Assembly: GCA_019022495.1 (NCBI GenBank)
Contig: JAFEKR010000002.1
Span: 4,154,001 to 4,218,000 of the forward strand
DNA from: Epichloe hybrida
Lineage: Eukaryota; Ascomycota; Sordariomycetes; Hypocreales; Clavicipitaceae
Direction: 5' to 3'
Length of the DNA: 64,000 bases
Every line of letters starts with the position of its first letter. Position 1 is the stretch's first letter. Under the pieces are notes generated by a model. That model was not told where the DNA came from and did not search any database. It worked only from the letters and a program-made list of their open reading frames with translations. Below, piece by piece: positions 57,803 to 64,000 of the stretch. The position numbers and the translations under genes were made by a program.

Positions 57803-59591
57803 CTTTGCTGTAGAGCAACGATGCAGCGGTGAGAATCGAGGACCGCTCTACCTAGCACGAGAGTGTCAATACGGTACAGGTTGTGGCAGACGATGTCAGA
57901 CATGAAGTACCTGAGGGTATCAGTTCGTGAGACGTATTTGAAGATTGCCGAATGCCGAGTATAATGCCCCGGGGAAAGCAAAAACGAACGCGATGTACGA
58001 GCGAGCGGCCTGGCCATTTTATCTACACATAATACTCTACGAGCACGGAGGAAAGACTGCAATTGCTCTTCCCACGTGGGCTTGTCGTATTTGGTGCTCT
58101 GGCCAATTGCTCGCGCGTAGAGAAGCTGCATGTCAAGCTCAACTGAAAAAAAGGTCCCCAGAAATACTGCGAGAATAAGGCCATGTGGGAATGGGCAAAA
58201 TCCAGATTGGATGGCGGTTTTGCAGTCGTCCGGCGAACAATAGATTCTCCGAACCAATTTTGTCGTTGCCCCAGGTCAATTCGCCATGTTCGCAATCTTT
58301 TCTCGCTGTCTTTTGGATGTGCGTCTATGCGTTTGGGTCCAGTCTACTATGCAAATGCACAGAACAATAGGCGAACAGACCAACACGCACGGGGTCAGGA
58401 CTCGGGACTCAGGACCGCGACGCCCATTCTCATCGACACCACGAGGAAGTTTCGTTGGCTGTTGAGAGGCGATTGGTCTTGCCTGTCTTAACTTTTTTTG
58501 TCTGCCGCCCGCTTTTGTCGCCTTTGCGCATCCCCATGACAGATACAACTTGGCGAAGTGAGCAAACCCGTCAGAAATTGCTGTATAAACGAGCACATGG
58601 CTGTTCCATGGCCATGAGAGCCGTTCCCTGCCGTGTTGGCTTGTGTGAAGACCCTACGAGCACTCTTCTCGGCAGAGAACTGATTCATTGAACAAGACTT
58701 CCTTCCTGCATTCTTACCTCCCCTCACCAAGCGTCGGCCATATGGACTGCAAAAGGGCCAGTTGTCGATCCTCGTAGACGCGCCAGACCGAATAGAAGCC
58801 TCCCTGACTAATGAAACAAGGCCCACTGACAAGGTCAAGAACAGGCTCGTGTCTGATGCTCATGACAACCGACTCAGCGCTCAGAGACAACGGCTTTTGG
58901 AACGGTCACCGGACTACTGTCATTTGTTTTAGTTTCCCCCTGTTACACATCTGCATCTTCGACCTCGACCCGGGTTGCCTTGTCTGGCTTCAGCTCGGGC
59001 GGAAAATCTCGCCCTGGTTGCGGCATCTGAGCTGAGGCGGGACCTCGGGACTATCAACATCAGGACGGCGGTTTTTTCCTTCTGTCCTGGCGTCGATCTT
59101 ACCGTCGGCCCCAGAGGACAGATAGGTCGGGTGCCGGAACCCATTGCGCCGATGCTCGTCTTTTTCCAGCATCCGTCCACCGATTGACCGATGCCTATGT
59201 ACTCCGTACGTTCCCCGAGTCGAGGGCCGGGTTTGTCGCCGAGAGCCTCTCCGACATACGTCCGAGTGTCATCCTTTCCTCCGCACAATCCGCGACAACG
59301 TCCATCGTTTCCGAGGCCGAGTTGTTCAAATTTGCCCAACATTCCATGCAAAACTTCTCTTGTTTTAACAGTAAATCATTATCAAGTACTAAGATTTATA
59401 CATGGTCGTGTACAGCCTGCTTGATATCGACCATGTTCTGAGCTCTCTCTCTAGTGTCGCTTCGGCACTCAAGTCTTTTAGTTTTTGGCACCTCCATTGC
59501 CATTGCGGTTGCCCCCGTCTGTAGAACCACCGTTTCGGCTTCTGTTCGCTCCAGCTTTGTTTTCGCCCTGGTTGCCTCCTCGGTTGCCTCC
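57803..59591. other. Intergenic region with a coding-like Gly/Asn tail near its end
   Basis: Mostly featureless, with TACTCCGTA at 59200. From 59591 down to 59478 the minus strand continues the frame of the Egh16-like gene past its TAA for 37 Gly/Asn-rich codons to a second TAA. No other gene is supported. Confidence 0.5.
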
Positions 59592-60907
59592 TTAGTTGCC
59601 TCCTTGGTTGCCTCCTTGGTTGCCTCCTCTGTTTCCACCCTGGTTGCCTCCTCGATTACCGCCTTGGTTACCTCCTTGGTTACCTCCTCGGTTACCGCCT
59701 TGGTTGCCTCCTTGGTTGCCTCCTCGGTTTCCACCCTGGTTGCCTCCTCGGTTTCCACCTCGATTTCCACCTTGATTGCCGCCTCGGTTTCCTCCACGGT
59801 TGTTCCCACCCTGGTTGCCGCCCGTCTGCTGAGGGGGAGGCTCCTCATTGATCACAGTTGGCGTCTGCTGAGGCGCCGGCTTGGTGACGACGCTCTCTTT
59901 GAGAAGAGCGTTGACAGCAGCGAGATTCTGCGCGGCCTCGTCAGAGCCAGAAATCTCATTGGCCTTCACGGCGTCCCGAAAGTCGGCCTGGTTCTTCACC
60001 ACCTGTTCCTGGACGTTGGTGAAGCTCTGTGCTGTGTCGATCTGAGCGGGAGAGTTGACCGTCTTTCTGTTATCCACTTGTTGGACCGCAAAGCAGCCGC
60101 CGAAAGGACCGGCGACGGCATTGTTGCGACAGCGAACGGTGCAAACATTTCCAGTTGAAGCTAACATGATGTATCCCCGGTTAGATTAGATACGTGTAGC
60201 CTTGCCGAGCGACGCAGCGGAAGAGAACAAGCGAGACTTACCACCGGAGCAGTCGAGGTTATTGGGCATTTGAACGGTGAGGTTGAAAGCCTGTGTTTTG
60301 GCCTGAGAGAGACCGTTGGCTCCAGGCACGTTGTTCAAGACGGTGAGGTTCTTCAAGCCTTCTTGTCAGCTACTTGTTTTTCCATGAAAGAAAACAATGC
60401 CAAGCGTCACATAACTTACGGTGAACTTGACACCGGCGTTGCTGGTCATGTCAATGTCGCAAATATAGGGGCCAGCACCATCGGCGTTGACCTGGTGGAG
60501 GGTGACTGTGACTTCGCTCCCAGCCTTGACTTGCGTCACGGCCTGCGAGGCCAGGGCATTCTCAGTGTTTTCTCCAACGTCAATGTTTCCCTTGAGCTCT
60601 GTGCGTCCACACGTATTGACGATATTGGCTTTTATCTCGGCATCTCGAATGATGGTAGAGTCCTGCTGGCAAGGGTTGATGCTGATGCAATTTCTAGCAA
60701 TCGCGGGGTCGACTTCAAAGGGGGGGTTTGCTATTAGCTGCCAAACTATACCCGTGGACTATGTTGATAGGTTGTTTAGTTGAACCTACCTTGGAAACCA
60801 ACACTAGCGGGAGACCCTTGAATGCCTTGCGCATTGGTAATGACTGCATGGCAGTCTCCCAAGACTAGCAAAGGAGAAGCAGCCAAAAGCGTAGAGAGAA
60901 CACCCAT
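59592..60907 (-). CDS. Egh16-like secreted virulence-associated protein with GGN(Q/R) repeat
   Basis: Member of the Egh16/MAS/GAS family (DUF3129) of secreted fungal proteins often expressed in infection structures; biochemical role unknown. Exons are 60907..60790, 60730..60420, 60350..60242 and 60160..59592, phase-consistent, giving 368 aa. The signal peptide is MGVLSTLLAASPLLVLGDCHA. Family marks are RNCISINPCQQDSTIIRDAE, VNTCGRTELKGNIDVGENTE, VNADGAGPYICDID, NNVPGANGLSQAKTQAFNL and CTVRCRNNAVAGPFGGCF. A linker leads into 19 tandem GGN(Q/R) units coded by a 12-bp DNA repeat. The frame stops at TAA 59592-59594 inside the repeat, and the same frame then continues for 37 similar codons. The acceptor of exon 3 is one of three nearby AGs, chosen by phase. 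Confidence 0.9.
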
Positions 60908-63386
60908 CTTGCAAAGCTTTCAAGATAACTTGACGGAAACCTGCCGTCTTGAGAGGAAGGAGAGGAAAAGAAAAGAAAGAAAGAAAGAAAGAAAGAGAAA
61001 CGACCGTCACGTCAGGACAAAAAGAGCAGGATGCAAAAGGAAAAGGACAAGTCCAAATCGCCAGGATATTGGAGTATTAGAGAAGGGCGAAAGAATGGTG
61101 GTGACAACAAGACGCTGCTCGGTCCTCTCGACATGCAGGCCATCCTATATATTCGACATCTCTACGCGAGTCACCACCGGAAGCAGGCTCAGTCAGAGTC
61201 AACCCAATGTCCGTTACGACCTTCGTCGCATCGTGGTGGACACTGGGCACGGTGGAACGAGCTACCAAGAGACGAGAGACGGACTCGCCGCTCTGCACCA
61301 AGCGCAACAGCAAAAGGGGGTTTTCCGTCCGATCTGAACCCACCACGGACTACAACATGCGACATACCCTCGCCTCTTTTGGGGAAAAAAAAAAAGGCAC
61401 GTTGAGTACGCGATCCCGTAACAGGAAGTGCCGGGCGGAAATTTCTCGCCATCTCGTTCTATCCCCTCTTCTCTACGCCCCGTCTGTTCTTCATCCCGGG
61501 CTTGGGCTGTAACTTGTGAGCAGGCCGGACTCGAAATGAGGTGACATGCGGCGCTTTTGGGGAGAGGCGATCGTTTCTCCACACTCGGCCGATTCTTTCT
61601 CCTGTTTGGCATGGATTATGCATCGGCGCCATGTACGGATGGCATATGTCAGCTACATCCCATCGATCGCGATGCTTTTTGTCAACTAGTCTTGTTACAC
61701 AGCGTGCGATTCGTCCCGTCTACGACAAGGAAGAAAAAAAAAAAAAGAAAGTCCTCGCATCGCCGTTCGCCGAGTTGCGGACGTTCGGCCGAAAAGTCTC
61801 ACCCATTGGCGTTGTGACGAGGAAATAGATGCGCTTCGCTTTTGCGCTTTCCCGTGTTTTTACTTTTCCATCTTTCTTCCTTTATTCCCTTTCTGCTTCT
61901 CTCGCATTGAAAAGTCGGCCTTGCGTTCCTCTGATGTCCTCTTTCCCAATCCTCGTGCCATCATCCCCCTCCCTCCCTCCCTCCCTCCGCGTAGATAAAT
62001 TCTCCGGCGGTCAGCCACATACACACCCCAGCTTTTCACCCGCCATTACTCAGGTTCCTTTTTTGTCTTCTGCTGGCCCTATCGTTTGGTCGTCGTTTCG
62101 GATCTCAGCCCCTCGTCCATGCCTCCCGGGGCTCAAGTGGTAAGCCATCGGTCGACCGGCCGTTTCAGAAATATGCCCCCCCCCCTCCCCTCTCTCTCCG
62201 GCCCCGCGTTGTCGCGTGCGTCAAAAGTCAAGAAAAGCCCGGCGGTACAAAACCGTCTCTGACAAAGAATAGATGAATAGTGAATGACACGAATGAAACG
62301 GCGTGTTTGAGAAACCCGGCCAAGTGTCATGTTTGGATCCATTACATTACATGTTGTTGAGTAGCTGTGATGCACCAACCTCGCACTCATTCCCTCGCCG
62401 TTCATAGTCAAACGTCAGTTCAACCCATTACGGCCCACGGGCATCCTGCGCAAAATGCAAACTTCTTGTCCAACGTCCGTCAGCCCACTCCACCTGTCGA
62501 CGAATCGAATATATCCCGCCGTAGAGCATGCATCGCAGATGTGTATACCAAGACTAGATAGATGCTCGGGAAGACTGGGCTCCCAGCCAGGGCCCTCCTG
62601 GTTAATGAAGCAGGCCCAGGCAGTCACTTTGCCATCTCCGTGCTAAGCTCGGCCTGAAAAAGGTTGTTGGCCCCCCTTCTCTAGGTCTGAGGTGCGCAGG
62701 TGCGTGCCAAAGATGAGGCCAAATCTCAGACGAGAGTGCCTGTGCTCGAAGATCTCCCGGAAGCCTTGGAGAAGCCTGCGTCAAAAGACAGTAGCGCCAG
62801 GACTTGTTGATCCCCGCAGTCGACGCGCTTTCATCCTCCGGGTAATAAAAGTCGAACTTTTTAGCATGCACGCCGACTTGTATTCAGAGGCATCTGGGAC
62901 ATCCTGGGACTCTGTGCATTCTAGAGTATGGCAATAAGGCTTCCCTATGGAGCTGGGGAAATAAATCCCTTGGTCATTGTTAGTTTGGACAAGAAACAAT
63001 CATCCTTGGCTGGACAACATGCGCACAAAAGTCAACGACTCCGTGTTCAAGAGATGGTCCGAGATGTGACTTTTTCCCGACCTTCCTTATTTACCTTACA
63101 TTAAAAACCTCTAAACTAAGAGGTAGCATACTTATACCTCAAGTATAAAATAACGTAATGGCAGAGGTCCGTTGCACTGTGAAAATGGACAAGTCGAGGC
63201 TTTGGACATGGAAAGACAATTGATTTTTAGTACATGTGCCTCGGACTTGATACCCATAATGAACTCTTCGTGCCTCTCATTCTATGAACATGTCTGTTTC
63301 TATTCTATGTAGAGCAAACTTGGGGGCGGGGGGGGGGGGAATGAATGCGCCTGAGCACCAAAGAAGAAAGAGAAGAAAACAGCCAT
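60908..63386. other. 2.5-kb intergenic region, no gene found
   Basis: A GAAA tetranucleotide run lies at about 60967-61000, near the start of the Egh16-like gene. A (CCCT)n tract is at 61967-61988 and homopolymer runs occur near 61384 and 62176. No reading frame has domain support on either strand. Confidence 0.45.
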
Positions 63387-64000
63387 CTACCACGCAGCCT
63401 TGGCCAAAAGCCCCTCCGGCCAGCGCCTAACCCAAGCCCTCCTCGACTCGTCAATCAGAATAATAAACAAGCCAAAAGTAAATGGCAAGAACCAGTGCTC
63501 GACAGGCACGCCAGAAGTGCCAAGCACAGTCTGAATAGAGGGAATGTACAGCCAAATGGCAGCCATGCCCAGCGCGAACAAGATGGCGGGGAACAGGTAC
63601 CAGTTGGACGTCTCCTTGTTGAACAGCGGCGGGTGCTGCAAGATGCTCAGGCGGCGCGTTCTCGTGGCCATGAGATTGAACCACTGCATGACTACCAGGT
63701 TGACAAAGTAGATGGACGACGCCTCGTTCAGCTTCGCGGTGTAGTAGTCCGGGTCAATGTTGGAGGGGATGACGCCGAAGCTGAACCATAGGTCCGAGAA
63801 AAGAATGCCATTGCGCTGGAGATACCAGAAGGACATGGCAAACGAGGCCAGGGTCTCGGTGACACCAATGATGGCGTAGGCGTGGAAGATGAGCTGCCAG
63901 TTGACGAGGCGGTCCTTCTTGACGTTTCTGGGTCGGCGGAGGAGGACGTCCGCCTCGGGCTTTTCGTAGGACAGGACGGTGGCGGCGGCGCAGTCGGTGA
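63387..64000 (-). CDS. P-type cation ATPase, C-terminal part (Na+/K+-ATPase-like, 5' end cut by window)
   Basis: C-terminal 204 codons of a P-type ATPase whose start lies beyond the window; the frame is open to base 64000. The visible part begins TDCAAATVLSYEKPEADVLL, the conserved hinge after helix 6. It then runs through RRPRNVKKDRLVNWQLIFHAY and about four hydrophobic helices (IIGVTETLASFAMSFWYLQ, IYFVNLVVMQWFNLMATRT, WYLFPAILFALGMAAIWLYI and WFLPFTFGLFIILIDESRR). The end is ARG/LYS-rich (VRRWPEGLLAKAAW). The LLRRPRN and QWFNLMATRTRRLS segments resemble type IIC (Na+/K+ or H+/K+-type) pumps, a group found in some fungi, rather than the ENA or PMA types. The ion specificity cannot be decided without the helix 4-6 region. 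Confidence 0.85.
   Translation of the reverse strand, partial: TDCAAATVLSYEKPEADVLLRRPRNVKKDRLVNWQLIFHAYAIIGVTETLASFAMSFWYLQRNGILFSDLWFSFGVIPSNIDPDYYTAKLNEASSIYFVNLVVMQWFNLMATRTRRLSILQHPPLFNKETSNWYLFPAILFALGMAAIWLYIPSIQTVLGTSGVPVEHWFLPFTFGLFIILIDESRRAWVRRWPEGLLAKAAW

Noticed and set aside
59396..60158. Long Val/Ala/Ser- or Glu/Thr-rich ORFs on both strands
   Set aside because: They are frame shadows of the 12-bp GGN(Q/R) repeat in the Egh16-like gene.

Overview
This window is nuclear DNA of a filamentous ascomycete, most likely a sordariomycete of the order Hypocreales. The evidence is about 30 genes with short GT-AG introns (roughly 50-180 nt, several with CTAAC-like branch sites) and fungal families such as KTR mannosyltransferase, a CFEM-type PTH11-like receptor, an Egh16-like secreted protein, a proteinase K/Pr1-like subtilisin and NMT1/THI5 with a TPP riboswitch. 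The order-level placement is inference; nothing in the sequence names a species. Gene models were spliced by hand, and reading phase was checked across every junction.

Positions 1-32 kb are dense and mostly housekeeping: sorting nexin Mvp1 (cut by the window start), mitochondrial ribosomal uL15m, a GT15 mannosyltransferase, a DUF4604 protein, cytochrome c oxidase subunit Cox4, an uncharacterised gene with an in-frame stop, a peroxisomal-type acyl-CoA thioesterase, OHCU decarboxylase, Prp19, a Slx5-like SUMO-binding RING protein, a basic coiled-coil protein with a PCNA-box-like motif, an aldo/keto reductase, Dom34/Pelota, a WDR44/Dgr2-like WD40 protein, thioredoxin and the ribosome assembly factor Rrb1. 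Several sit as divergent pairs sharing a promoter.

Positions 32-42 kb hold two membrane transporters (an APC-family permease and a TDT/SLAC1-type anion exporter), a 4-kb gene-free stretch and a carnosine N-methyltransferase-like gene.

Positions 42-64 kb look accessory: a secreted subtilisin, a secreted bicupin oxalate decarboxylase, a CFEM/7TM receptor with a frameshift, a Gfo/Idh dehydrogenase lacking its catalytic lysine and divergent from an MFS sugar porter, the thiamine-pyrimidine synthase gene nmt1, a small cysteine-rich secreted protein, an Egh16-like secreted protein truncated inside a Gly-Asn repeat, and the C-terminal part of a P-type cation ATPase (cut by the window end). The set suits an organism living on a host or organic substrate.

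The most informative regulatory feature is upstream of nmt1. A TPP riboswitch lies in a leader intron with two possible 5' splice sites and a uORF. An 11-nt segment of the aptamer can pair with the exon edge at the proximal splice site, which predicts thiamine-controlled alternative splicing. A second genome-scale signal is a dispersed intergenic 9-mer, TACGGAGTA or its complement, found eight times here.
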